From JALYXV01 sp963791545 (GTDB taxonomy: Bacteria > Actinomycetota > Acidimicrobiia > Acidimicrobiales > Palsa-688), in NCBI GenBank assembly GCA_963791545.1, contig CAWBSR010000002.1, positions 256,263 to 320,262 of the forward strand: a stretch of 64,000 nucleotides of DNA, read 5' to 3'. Under the pieces are notes generated by a model. That model saw nothing but the letters and a program-made list of their open reading frames with translations. It was not told the origin of the DNA and searched no databases. Both the position numbers and the translations under genes were made by a program. This document shows, piece by piece, positions 43,248 to 52,232 of this stretch. Every line of letters begins with the position of its first letter. Position 1 is the first letter of the stretch.

Positions 43248-44080
43248 TCTCATCGATCTCTCACGTATGGAATCCGCAATTGTTGATGTCAACGGCCATA
43301 AGCGTCTGCGCCGATATTGGCGCGCGCCGACCGAGGACTTTTGGGATGGTTTATGGCAGGACGTCGATGCTTCTACGTATTGGAGCGCTGCACTCGCCGG
43401 ACAAGGCCTGGGCGAATACTCACGTCTATATGAACAACACCTTCCTCAACGCGCTGTTGTGCTCGAGGCTGGCTGCGGCTTGGGCCATGTTGCCCTCGCG
43501 CTGCGCCAGCGAGGCTATAACGCGGCACGGCCTCGACTTCGCACCGGCGACGATTGGCCTTCTCCGGAAGCACTTTCCAGACCTTCCATTCAAGCAGGGA
43601 GACATCCGGGACCTACCTTACTCCGACTCACACTTTGATGGCTACATCTCTCTTGGAGTGATCGAGCACTTTCTTACTGGTCAGCACACAATCCTTCAGG
43701 AAGCTGCCCGGGTACTTCGTCCGGGCGGCACGATCTTTCTTTCAGTACCCGCTTACAACGGGTATCGCCAATTGCGAGGCCGCATAGGCGGATATCAATC
43801 TATCTCGACTCAACCGTTCTTCGAGGATTGCTACTCCGAACAGGAGCTCTTTCGACTCCTTGAAGGCGCCGGCTTCGCTCCTGAGGAGGTGGTGTACGGG
43901 AACACCGTCATGACCTTCGTACAGGAGACTCCACTACGACCGATCTACCGTCGAATCGAGGACCTTCACTACATCCGCGGACCCGTCGACCGCGTGCTAC
44001 GAAAGGTGCTGCCGCGATCTTGGTTCGGCCATATGATAATGGTAGTCGCGAAGAAATATGGCGCCGGGAACACGCGATGA
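43240..44080 (+). pseudogene. Class I SAM methyltransferase interrupted by one frameshift
   Basis: The gene starts with GTG 43240, preceded by GAGGAG seven bases upstream. It reads YEQHLPQRAVVLEAGCGLGH (SAM motif I) and VALALRQRGYNA in the first frame. At about 43520 it passes to another frame: HGLDFAPATIGLLRKHFPDL, FKQGDIRDLPYSDSHFDGYI, SLGVIEHFLTG and EAARVLRPGGTIFLSVPAYN. The parts align without a gap, so a single-base change explains the break. A methyl group on a sugar of the surface glycan is the likely role (inferred). It overlaps the previous gene by 8 bases and ends in ATGA with the next. Confidence 0.75.
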
Positions 44081-45174
44081 GTCTTCGTTTCCTTGTCGTC
44101 GGAACATGGATGTGGCCGTGGTACGAGCAAGCCTGCGCGGATGCACTAAAAACGCTCGGGTGCTCTGTGCAGAAGTCGTCATGGCTTGACGACTTCTATT
44201 GTTGGGAACAGGATCGAGGCGAACCAGTATCGCGTTCAACATTGTCGTCTATACAGAATCGATTCGTGGCAGGTCCCATCGTTCGCCGATTGAATGCACG
44301 TATCCTTCTCGAAGCGACCGACTGCAACCCTGATGTCATCTGGTTCTTCAATGCGACGCACATTCTCCCCTCCACCATACACCGCCTTCGGCGAAGCCTG
44401 CCCTCCACCATCTTCTTGCAGTACGCCAACGATAATCCGTTCGGCGGTGGAACTAACCGCTTAAGGTTTCGACACCTGAGACGAGCGATACCACAATTCG
44501 ACGTTCATTTCGTTTATCGACTATCGAACATCGACGATTTCACGACAGCGGGCGCTAAGAAAGCCCGGCTACTTCGTTCCTACTATATTCCTGGTGAAGA
44601 TTATCGAATGGTCCCGCAACTGGAGAAGCGTTCCTTCCTCTCCGACATCGTCTTTGCGGGACACTACGAAGACGATCGGCGCTCCGACGCTTTGGAGTCC
44701 CTGGCGCGTCTCGGAGTGCGCCTCAACCTCTTTGGGGGCGGTTGGCAGCACAAGACGCCGCGTGAACACACACCACGGCTAGCAGAACTCCAGCCCGTGG
44801 TGCCAGTAGTTGGAGATGACTATCGCATGGCGATCTCTGGTGCGAAGATAGCGCTCTCGTTCCTTTCCAAGCTTAATCGGGACACGTATACCCGGAGAAA
44901 CTTTCAAATTCCTGCAATGGGAACGTTTATGTTGAGCGAATATAGCGAGGATCTAGCTGGACTGTTTCAAGAGGGGGTGGAGGCAGAGTTTTTCCGCTCC
45001 CACGAAGAATTGATCGACAAGGTCACCTACTACCTTGGAGACGGGCTAGCCCGCGAGCGGATCGCGCAGCGTGGACGCGACCGAGTTCTCCGAGATGGGC
45101 ACGATGTCGTGTCGCGCATGCGGGACCTGTTAGTCGAGGTCGCATCCCTTGGGGGAATCCATGAGACAACATAG
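44077..45174 (+). CDS. Glycosyltransferase, CgeB-like
   Basis: The 365-residue protein starts MSLRFLVVGTWMWPWYEQAC and has PDVIWFFNATHILPSTIHRL, FLQYANDNPFGGGTNRLRFR, FVYRLSNIDDF and DIVFAGHYEDDRRSDALESL. ISGAKIALSFLSKLNRDTYT and FQIPAMGTFMLSEYSEDL follow. This last block (R.FEIPA.G.F.L.e...dl..lF.eG.E...f) is the donor-binding signature of CgeB-type glycosyltransferases. It resembles the C-terminal half of the frameshifted gene at 41989. ATG overlaps the upstream stop (ATGA). Confidence 0.82.
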   Translation: MSLRFLVVGTWMWPWYEQACADALKTLGCSVQKSSWLDDFYCWEQDRGEPVSRSTLSSIQNRFVAGPIVRRLNARILLEATDCNPDVIWFFNATHILPSTIHRLRRSLPSTIFLQYANDNPFGGGTNRLRFRHLRRAIPQFDVHFVYRLSNIDDFTTAGAKKARLLRSYYIPGEDYRMVPQLEKRSFLSDIVFAGHYEDDRRSDALESLARLGVRLNLFGGGWQHKTPREHTPRLAELQPVVPVVGDDYRMAISGAKIALSFLSKLNRDTYTRRNFQIPAMGTFMLSEYSEDLAGLFQEGVEAEFFRSHEELIDKVTYYLGDGLARERIAQRGRDRVLRDGHDVVSRMRDLLVEVASLGGIHETT

Positions 45175-46363
45175 GATATCGCTCAGGTTAAGAGCGATCG
45201 ACGCGAGAAGGCCGAACGAGCATGTCGACAGCGAGTACGACGTGGAGCCGTCTGTGAGACTCAACATTGTTTCCGACCTAGCCACGCCGCACAACAATAC
45301 ACTTATCGCCGCCCTTAGGGAATCCACCGGGCTCCAGGTATGGACGTGGTATGCACATCGTCGTCTCGACTCCCTACCGTGGAATGAACCCCTCGGAGGG
45401 GAGGTGGACAACCGGTATCTGGACAATGTGACTGCGCTTGTTCAACTGCTGGGTAGGGCGCTATTTCGGCGCACGGATCATTTTCTGTTCGTAGGTTACT
45501 CGAATGCGAGTGCGCGGCTGCTCATTCCGATGCTCTACCTTCTCCGTCGGCCGTTCCTTTACTGGACTGATGATCCCCGAGGGAGGGCTCGATCAGGCTT
45601 CCGAAATCGACTTACTCGACTCGCATACTGGCTTATCCGGTCCGGCGCCGATCGCGTCTTTGTGGTCGGCAACAATGCTTCGGAGTATTTTCGCACCGTT
45701 CTCGGGTTCCCGCCGGAAAAGGTCGTAAACCTTCCAATTTTTATCGACACTCCGGCCCTAACAGAGCCTCCCACGGAGAAGCGTTGGGAAATCCGGGCTC
45801 GTTATGATATACTTGGTAGTGAGGTTCTGTTTGTGGGCGCAAGTCGGCTCATCCACGCAAAAGGGTTCGATCTCCTCCTTGCTGCCATTGAAGAAATTGA
45901 CGACGATCGTCTCTCTGGGTTTCGGTTAGCAATCGTGGGCAGTGGGCCTGAGCACGATGCATTGATAGCGCAGGCTCGCCGCATGACCTCGAACCACCGG
46001 GTGACGTTTGTGCCGTGGCTGTCGTCGAACGAGTATGAGGAGCTCATCGCCGCTGCAGATGTCTTTGTACATCCGGCCCGTTTCGACGCCTTCGGCGGTG
46101 GTCCGATCCACGCCATGGCCTGCGCCCTGCCAGTGATAAGCTCCGACGGCTCTGGTTCCGCTCTGGAACGCATTGAATCCGGGGTAAATGGGTTGATTTA
46201 CCCCCGGTACGAGATCCAGGCACTGGCGACGGGGATTCTTCTGCTCCTGCACGATGAGGGAGAACGCCGGCGAATGGGCTGCGCGGCGAGGCTGACAGCC
46301 GAGCAATGGCCGCCGGTTCGAGGGGCGTCCATCATTCTCACTGCGTTGGAGAGTTCTTTATGA
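45161..46363 (+). CDS. Glycosyltransferase family 4
   Basis: The 400-residue GT-B enzyme has LNIVSDLATPHNNTLIAALR at the N-terminus and YWTDDPRGRARSGFRNRLTR in the acceptor region. The donor half has VLFVGASRLIHAKGFDLLLA, AIVGSGPEHDALIAQARRMT, VTFVPWLSSNEYEELIAAAD and PARFDAFGGGPIHAMACALP, with the conserved acidic and Gly residues (F.A.G...E-like). ATG 45161 is chosen for its GGGGGA ribosome binding site just upstream; it overlaps the previous gene by 14 bases. The sugar donor is unknown. Confidence 0.88.
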   Translation: MRQHRISLRLRAIDARRPNEHVDSEYDVEPSVRLNIVSDLATPHNNTLIAALRESTGLQVWTWYAHRRLDSLPWNEPLGGEVDNRYLDNVTALVQLLGRALFRRTDHFLFVGYSNASARLLIPMLYLLRRPFLYWTDDPRGRARSGFRNRLTRLAYWLIRSGADRVFVVGNNASEYFRTVLGFPPEKVVNLPIFIDTPALTEPPTEKRWEIRARYDILGSEVLFVGASRLIHAKGFDLLLAAIEEIDDDRLSGFRLAIVGSGPEHDALIAQARRMTSNHRVTFVPWLSSNEYEELIAAADVFVHPARFDAFGGGPIHAMACALPVISSDGSGSALERIESGVNGLIYPRYEIQALATGILLLLHDEGERRRMGCAARLTAEQWPPVRGASIILTALESSL

Positions 46364-46878
46364 ACCGACGACTCGTCGTTCGTTCCTCGGCTTTTGAATT
46401 GCTCTCGCTTCGGTCGGTTGGATGGGAGGACACCGATGACCTTAGGCTCTGGAAGAACGCTAATCGGTACTCATTCTTTCATCAAGCGGAGATCGACGTG
46501 GCGGAGCAACGGTCCTGGTTTGCTGCATACATGGAACGTCCGGACGATGTAATGTTCGTCATACAGTCGGATCTCCAAAGCGTAGGGAGCCTAGGCTACA
46601 GACTCGGTGCCGGCGAAATTGACGTGTACAATGTGATCCTTGCGCGTCGGGATCTCGGCCGCCAAGGGCTTATGGGTAATGCGTTGCGGATCGCGTGCAG
46701 CCACGCCAAGGCCAAATACAACCTTCCGATCGTCGCCAAGGTGCTTTGCTCCAATCCTGCGGCACGTTGGTATGAACGAAATAGTTTTCGGCTCACTCCT
46801 CACGGGAAAGGCTATCTTAGGTATGAGTTGGACGAGTCAGTCTTTCTGCCCTGCGACGTGCAAGAGCACGGGTACTAG
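46360..46878 (+). CDS. GNAT-family N-acetyltransferase
   Basis: The 172-residue protein matches GNAT sugar or amino acid acetyltransferases: LRSVGWEDTDDLRLWKNANR, FFHQAEIDVAEQRSWFAAYM, MFVIQSDLQSVGSLGYRLGA, EIDVYNVILARRDLGRQGLM (acetyl-CoA site region) and PIVAKVLCSNPAARWYERNS (N....YE..GF-like block). With the DegT aminotransferase directly downstream, N-acetylation of an amino-sugar is the likely job (inferred). Start overlaps the upstream stop (ATGA). Confidence 0.82.
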   Translation: MNRRLVVRSSAFELLSLRSVGWEDTDDLRLWKNANRYSFFHQAEIDVAEQRSWFAAYMERPDDVMFVIQSDLQSVGSLGYRLGAGEIDVYNVILARRDLGRQGLMGNALRIACSHAKAKYNLPIVAKVLCSNPAARWYERNSFRLTPHGKGYLRYELDESVFLPCDVQEHGY

Positions 46879-46889
46879 AAGAGCGTATT

Positions 46890-48017
46890 ATGACAGGTAA
46901 AGAGCGGCGCAGTATTGTTTCTGTTTTCGGATCGAGTGTTGGCACGCCCGAACTGGAGGAGGTTCGATCCAGCCTGGAGAACCAATGGATGGGAATCGGG
47001 CCTAAGGTAAAACGATTTGAGCAAAGGTTTGCCGCCCGTCTCCGTCTCCCTGACTTCGCCATGCTCGACAGTGGGTCGAACAGCCTCTACATGGCTATTA
47101 AGCTCCTGGGCCTAGCGCCCGGCACGGAGATAATCCTTCCATCGTTCACATGGATATCCTGCGCGCATGCTGTAGTCCTCTGCGGATGCGTCCCAGTCTT
47201 CTGCGATGTCGAACTTCACACCCATAATGTGACTGCAGAGACGATTGGGCCACACGTCGGACCACGTACAGGGGCCGTGATGGTTGTACATTATGCCGGG
47301 AAGCCAGTCCGTATGGATCCTGTACTGGCGTTCGGTTTTCCAGTCATCGAAGACGCCGCTCATGCAGTTGACTCCACGCTCGGGGGTCAGGCCTGCGGAT
47401 CCATTGGCGATATCGGTATCTATAGCTTCGACGCCATCAAGAACCTGGCGACATGCGATGGCGGTGGGCTCACTGCGCGCAATCCGGACCTCATTGCTCG
47501 AGCACGGCTGCTGCGCTATTGCGGTATCGGGAAGTCGGGATTCGAGGCGTCTGGGAACAAGGACCGATGGTGGGAATATGATATTGCCGAGTTCTTCCCT
47601 CGCTTCCTACCCAATGACATTTCGGCATCGATCGGCTTGGCCCAGCTTGAGAAGTTGGACGCTATGCAGGGGCGACGCCGAGAGATCTGGGATGTGTACC
47701 AGAACGAGTTCCAGGCCTTACCATGGCTGGTACGACCCCAGAACGCCGCCGAGGACGAGCGCCACTCCTATTTCACGTATTGTATCAGGGTATTGGGGGG
47801 ATCCAGGGATCGGTTTGCCAAATACCTTCTGGACCGGGGAATCTACACAACTCTCCGGTACCATCCACTTCATCTGAACCGGATCTATGGCTCGACAACG
47901 TGCCTTCCGGTTACCGAACAGCTGAATGAAGAGGCGCTGAGTTTGCCCATACATCCTAACCTTACCGACGAGGATGTCAGTCGGGTCATCGATGAAGTCA
48001 CGTCATTTCCAACGTAG
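46890..48017 (+). CDS. DegT/DnrJ/EryC1 PLP-dependent sugar aminotransferase
   Basis: The 375-residue protein converts a keto-sugar nucleotide to an amino-sugar. Blocks are LENQWMGIGPKVKRFEQRFA, PDFAMLDSGSNSLYMAIKLL, EIILPSFTWISCAHAVVLCG, VIEDAAHAVDSTLGGQACGS and IYSFDAIKNLATCDGGGLTA; the Lys of IKNLATCDGGG is the PLP lysine. PNDISASIGLAQLEKLDAMQ and YHPLHLNRIYG complete the fold. With a 4,6-dehydratase, a cupin isomerase-like protein and a GNAT enzyme in the same locus, a 3- or 4-acetamido-deoxyhexose pathway is plausible. Confidence 0.92.
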   Translation: MTGKERRSIVSVFGSSVGTPELEEVRSSLENQWMGIGPKVKRFEQRFAARLRLPDFAMLDSGSNSLYMAIKLLGLAPGTEIILPSFTWISCAHAVVLCGCVPVFCDVELHTHNVTAETIGPHVGPRTGAVMVVHYAGKPVRMDPVLAFGFPVIEDAAHAVDSTLGGQACGSIGDIGIYSFDAIKNLATCDGGGLTARNPDLIARARLLRYCGIGKSGFEASGNKDRWWEYDIAEFFPRFLPNDISASIGLAQLEKLDAMQGRRREIWDVYQNEFQALPWLVRPQNAAEDERHSYFTYCIRVLGGSRDRFAKYLLDRGIYTTLRYHPLHLNRIYGSTTCLPVTEQLNEEALSLPIHPNLTDEDVSRVIDEVTSFPT

Positions 48018-48021
48018 TGGG

Positions 48022-49228
48022 TTGTCACCCGGTCCACAAGGAGAAACTGGGTCACCTCGATGGCCTAGTGATGGAGTCTGTAGAACGGTCGTCGTTGACG
48101 CTCTATCCGCGAGGGGCGGTGGCGCGCAAACATACCTGAGGAACCTCCTAGCGACCAGTAGCTCGCCAATGAAAGTCATAGTCCTTTGTCCTCCATCGTT
48201 GTCCATCCCGCAACTCGGTACGGGAGTATCCAGGGTCGACATCGACAGCGCGTTATAGTCGCCCACTTCCTAGAGCAGCGTGGGAGAGGTTTGTACTGCC
48301 ACGGATACTGCGAGGACTAGAGGCTGATGTCCTGTTTTGTCCCGGAGGCTCGATTCCACCCAGGCCAGGGTGTGCGACGATGACAATGTTCCGAAACATG
48401 CTTCCTTTCGACGAGCGGCAGTCCGCGAAATATGGACTTTCTGCCCAAAGAATCCGTTTAAAGATCCTCGAGAAACATCTCATGGAGAGCATGGTCCGAG
48501 CCGACTTCGTCATCTTTGTGTCGGAGCATGGGCGGGACGTCGTCGCCGCCCGAGCAGGTGCCCGGATGCCACGGGCTACCGTTATTCCGCACGGCGTGTC
48601 GGATGAGTTCCGGTCGTCGAAGAGAGCCGGATCGGATGTATTGGGGGCAGGCAGTGACTATGTGCTCTATGTCTCGAACATCGAACCCTACAAGAATCAG
48701 GTCGAGGTAGTTGCCGCCTTTGCCTTGGCTATTCGTTGCGGCGTGTATCCGAACTTGAAGTTGGTTCTGGTGGGCGTTCCGTCATCACGTGTCTACGCAC
48801 GAAGAGTGCGAAAGGCAATAGCAGACCAAGGAGTAAATGACCGAGTAATGGTCGTTGGCCATGTGGATCATGACGATCTGCCGTCAGCGTACCGTAACGC
48901 ACGTGTGGTGGTGTTCGCCTCCGAGACTGAGAACTGCCCAAATGTATTGCTTGAAGCCATGGCGGCTGGGAGCCCTCTGGCGGTCTCCAATCGTAGACCG
49001 ATGCCGGAGTTTGTCAGGGATGCTGCGCTTTACTTCGATCCGACTTCTCCACTTGAGCTCGCTGCTTGTCTGCAGAGGCTTCTGTCGGAGGAGTCCCTCC
49101 GTTCGAAACTCGCTCGGAGAGCGCAAGAATATTCCTTGGACTATGATTGGGTCATCACGGCTGAACGAACCTGGAAGGTTTTATCGGCGCTTGCCATGCA
49201 AGGGGGCGAAAATGGCTACCGGCGATGA
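48022..49228 (+). pseudogene. Glycosyltransferase family 4 interrupted by one frameshift
   Basis: The first frame reads CRTVVVDALSARGGGAQTYL, RNLLATSSSPMKVIVLCP and VSRVDIDSAL then stops at 48256. In the frame shifted by one, the protein continues RPLPRAAWERFVLPRILRGL, EADVLFCPGGSIPPRPGCAT, MTMFRNMLPFDERQ, FVIFVSEHGRDVVAARAG, YVLYVSNIEPYKNQVEVVAA, VMVVGHVDHDDLPSAYRNAR and ETENCPNVLLEAMAAGSPLA. The whole is a normal GT4 with the E...PNVLLEAMA donor block. The break is near 48250. The exact start is unclear (TTG 48022 is one option). A shorter protein from ATG 48380 would lack most of the acceptor domain. Confidence 0.75.
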
Positions 49229-50217
49229 AGTCATGTCTGGTAGCTTTATCGAGGAGCGCCTACCCGCGTTTGCTTGCCCCGACTGTCATGGATTCGTCAA
49301 GATGGAGAAGTCCATGCTGACTTGCCCTAGTTGTGGAAAGGTGGCAGGGCTTTGCTGTGGCGTGTGGGACTTCATCGGAGATGAACCGGATTACACTGAG
49401 AGCTTTGCTAAGCAATGGTCAGCGAATAAATATACTCAACTGGACTCGCGGATCGGAAAGTCGATTACGTACTCGCAGTTTCAGACGCGTAACGTCCTGG
49501 ACGCCGAAAGACCTTGCGGGCAGGCGCGTGCTCGACGCTGGGTGCGGAGCTGGACGGTATTCTGAGATTGCCTTCGCTTGGGGCGCACACCTGACCTCTC
49601 TGGATCGTTCCGGCGCAGCATATACAACTCGCGAGAATCTTCCGGACCGCAACGTTACGGTCATCCGGGGTGACCTCAGCTCCCCCCCACTGCGGAGCGG
49701 GTGGTTTGAGAAGATCTTCTGTATCGGTGTGCTTCAGCACACACCGGACCCGCTTGCTACGGCCCGCCAATTAGTGTCGCTCCTTTGCCCGGGCGGGCAG
49801 ATTGTGATCTGGATGTACGAACGCCATTGGTATACTAGGCTAATGCCCAAGGCCATCCTTCGGAGGGTCACACGGCATTCGTCGCCACAATCTATTGAGC
49901 GCCTAGTTCGAATCCTTGTCCGACTCTGGACCCCTGCGGCAAGGGTCACTGCAATGTTACCCGCTGGACGGCTCCGCCATGCAGCTCATTCCATCCTACC
50001 AATTGCCTCATATTGGGGCGAGCTCCCACTTGATTCCGAAGAACAGCTGCAATGGTCTCTCCTCGACACGTCTGACTGGCTAACGCCGGTGTACGACTTA
50101 CCACAGACGTTCCCCGACATTCGGCGCGCTCTTGTGGATGCTGGCGCCGTACACGTGCGCCGCCTCGAAGCGCCCGGTCTGGCGATCACTGCGTGGAAGG
50201 GCCCTAGGGGGGAATAG
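49212..50217 (+). pseudogene. Methyltransferase with zinc-ribbon N-terminus, interrupted by one frameshift
   Basis: From ATG 49212 (AGGGGG five bases before) the frame reads FACPDCHGFVKMEKSMLTCP, SCGKVAGLCCGVWDF: a zinc ribbon (CPDC...CPSC). Then come ESFAKQWSANKYTQLDSRIG and a stop at 49565. Near 49500 the other frame takes over: PKDLAGRRVLDAGCGAGRYS (SAM motif I), IAFAWGAHLTSLDRSGA, DRNVTVIRGDLSSPPLRSGW and IFCIGVLQHTPDPLATARQL. Together they form a complete Trm112-like-ribbon plus class I methyltransferase, a layout common in surface-sugar clusters. One base change near 49495-49510 explains the split. Confidence 0.78.
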
Positions 50218-50221
50218 TCCT

Positions 50222-52108
50222 ATGTGCGGGATCGCCGGGATCGTTAGAGCAGGTGCATCAGAAGGCGCGTTGCTTGAAGACGTGAGGCGCATGGGCCCCG
50301 GGATATTAAGCCGCGGACCGGATGGGGTCGGTACGCTGCTCGCACCGCATGTTGCCTTGATGAATACGCGATTGGCAATCATCGACTTGGTCGGTGGTCA
50401 CCAGCCCGTCTGGAATGAAACGGAAGACGTTGGCGCGGTCTTTAATGGCGAGATCTTCAACTATCGGGAGCTGCAGAAGAAGCTTCGATCGGTTGGGCAC
50501 TCACTTCAGACTCAAACGGACACCGAGGTGCTCGTGCATCTATATGAGGACCACGGAGCAGAGTTCACTGCCCATTTGCATGGGATGTACGCGTTTGCAA
50601 TCTACGACGCCCCTCGTGGGAAGGTCCTTCTCGCCCGCGATCCGTTGGGGATCAAACCGCTCTATGTGGCGTACATCGCTGGAGGGATAGCATTCGCCTC
50701 ATCAATTTCGTCCCTTCTGTCTCTTGGTATCTCTCGCGATCCCGACATCGTCGGTCTCTCGCAGTATTTCCGGTTCTATAAGGTTCCGGAACCGCGTACC
50801 GCTTACCGGTCGGTTTCAACGCTCCTCCCTGGAGAAATGCTCGAGGTCGATGTGAAAACCGGTACCGTAACCCGACTCGGTCACACTCGGCGCTACCTGA
50901 GTGCCTTGACCCCAACAGGCCGCGACCCGCGGATCGCAGAAAGCGAGGCTCGCGAGGCTCTACGACGCGCCGTTCGCAGTCATATGGTCGCTGACGTCGA
51001 AGTCGCCGCCTTCCTTTCAGGCGGCATTGACTCCAGCCTGGTAGTTGCAGAAGCGCAGGCAATCGTCGGTCATCCGATCCGCACGTTTTCGTTTTCGTTT
51101 CCGGGCCACGATTCCTACGACGAGCGGAAGTACGCCGAGTTTGTCGCAAAGATCCTTGGGAGTCACCACGAGACCATCGAGGGTTGCGCAGTGTCAGTGG
51201 ATCTGTTGTACGGGGCGCTCGCTGCTTCCACCCAGCCCTTTGCTGTGGCTTCGTTTCTTCCAATGCTCGAATTAAGCAAGCAGGCGGCGACTCAAGTCAA
51301 GGTCGTACTTACGGGTGACGGGGGTGATGAGGTAGGCCTTGGGTACCCTTGGTATCGTTGGTGTCGATACGCCTTGAGTGGAGACCCATCGTGGGTGCGC
51401 CAACTAGTTGCGAGTTCGGTACTTGAACCTCTCGAACGACATTCCGCCCTACGGTCTCGCCTACGTCCCATCCGGCGGGTGGCGAAGTTCGCACGTGGCC
51501 TCTTGGTCGGTGGCGCCGAAGCCTCCGATATCTGGAGGTACGATTCATCAGCAGCGGAGGCCACACGTCTACTGGCTCCCCAGCATAGGGTACTCGTCGA
51601 CCGCCAGATTTGCTCATCACCTACAAAGGCAATGTGGCTAGAGAACCTTGACCCGATCTCCGCTCTCCAGGCAGCCGATCTTCAGGTCCTACTGCGCGAC
51701 GAAATGATGCCGAAGTTGGATCGTGCAGGAATGGCTTACGGCCTCGAAGGCAGGGTCCCGTTGTTAGACGACGATTTCGTCACTTCGATGTTAGGAGTTC
51801 CCGTGGCGACCCATCTGGCCCACGCTGGTGGGAAGGCGTTGCTTCGCCGATGGGCACAAGACGCGGTGCCCGGTGTGGATTTCGAACGACCAAAACACGG
51901 CTTTGATGTGCCAATACGCGCGTGGCTTCAGGGGGAACTCTCGTCGGAAGTGCAACGCGCGCTGCTGGAACCGGCGTCGCATCGCCTCGTGGACCATCAA
52001 GGGGCCTACGGCGTGTGGAGACGGATGAACGCAGGCGTACCTGGCGCGGCCCATACGCTCTACGCGCTGCTTTTGGCGGAGTTGTGGTACGAGAAGAACT
52101 ATTCTTGA
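50222..52108 (+). CDS. asnB: Asparagine synthetase (glutamine-hydrolysing)-like protein
   Basis: The 628-residue protein has the N-terminal Ntn glutaminase domain with the nucleophile Cys right after Met (MCGIAGIVRAGASEGALLED), RGPDGVGTLLAPHVALMNTR, NGEIFNYRELQKKL and FAIYDAPRGKVLLARDPLGI. The synthetase domain follows, with the ATP pyrophosphatase loop AAFLSGGIDSSLVVAEAQAI, SYDERKYAEFVAKILGSHHE, VVLTGDGGDEVGLGYP and GLEGRVPLLDDDFV. ATG 50222 is fixed by the required Cys2 and has AGGGGGGA upstream. AsnB copies in glycan clusters may amidate a sugar acid instead of aspartate; this cannot be told here. Confidence 0.88.
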   Translation: MCGIAGIVRAGASEGALLEDVRRMGPGILSRGPDGVGTLLAPHVALMNTRLAIIDLVGGHQPVWNETEDVGAVFNGEIFNYRELQKKLRSVGHSLQTQTDTEVLVHLYEDHGAEFTAHLHGMYAFAIYDAPRGKVLLARDPLGIKPLYVAYIAGGIAFASSISSLLSLGISRDPDIVGLSQYFRFYKVPEPRTAYRSVSTLLPGEMLEVDVKTGTVTRLGHTRRYLSALTPTGRDPRIAESEAREALRRAVRSHMVADVEVAAFLSGGIDSSLVVAEAQAIVGHPIRTFSFSFPGHDSYDERKYAEFVAKILGSHHETIEGCAVSVDLLYGALAASTQPFAVASFLPMLELSKQAATQVKVVLTGDGGDEVGLGYPWYRWCRYALSGDPSWVRQLVASSVLEPLERHSALRSRLRPIRRVAKFARGLLVGGAEASDIWRYDSSAAEATRLLAPQHRVLVDRQICSSPTKAMWLENLDPISALQAADLQVLLRDEMMPKLDRAGMAYGLEGRVPLLDDDFVTSMLGVPVATHLAHAGGKALLRRWAQDAVPGVDFERPKHGFDVPIRAWLQGELSSEVQRALLEPASHRLVDHQGAYGVWRRMNAGVPGAAHTLYALLLAELWYEKNYS

Positions 52109-52232
52109 CGGGTGAGCCTCGGCGCGGTGCGCGTCGTAGGCGGCCAGGTAGGTCAACGCCGCTGCCCGGGTCGTATTCATGTTCGACGCGCATCAACCGG
52201 GCCTGGCTCGGCGGCAGGGGCGGGTGGCAGCG

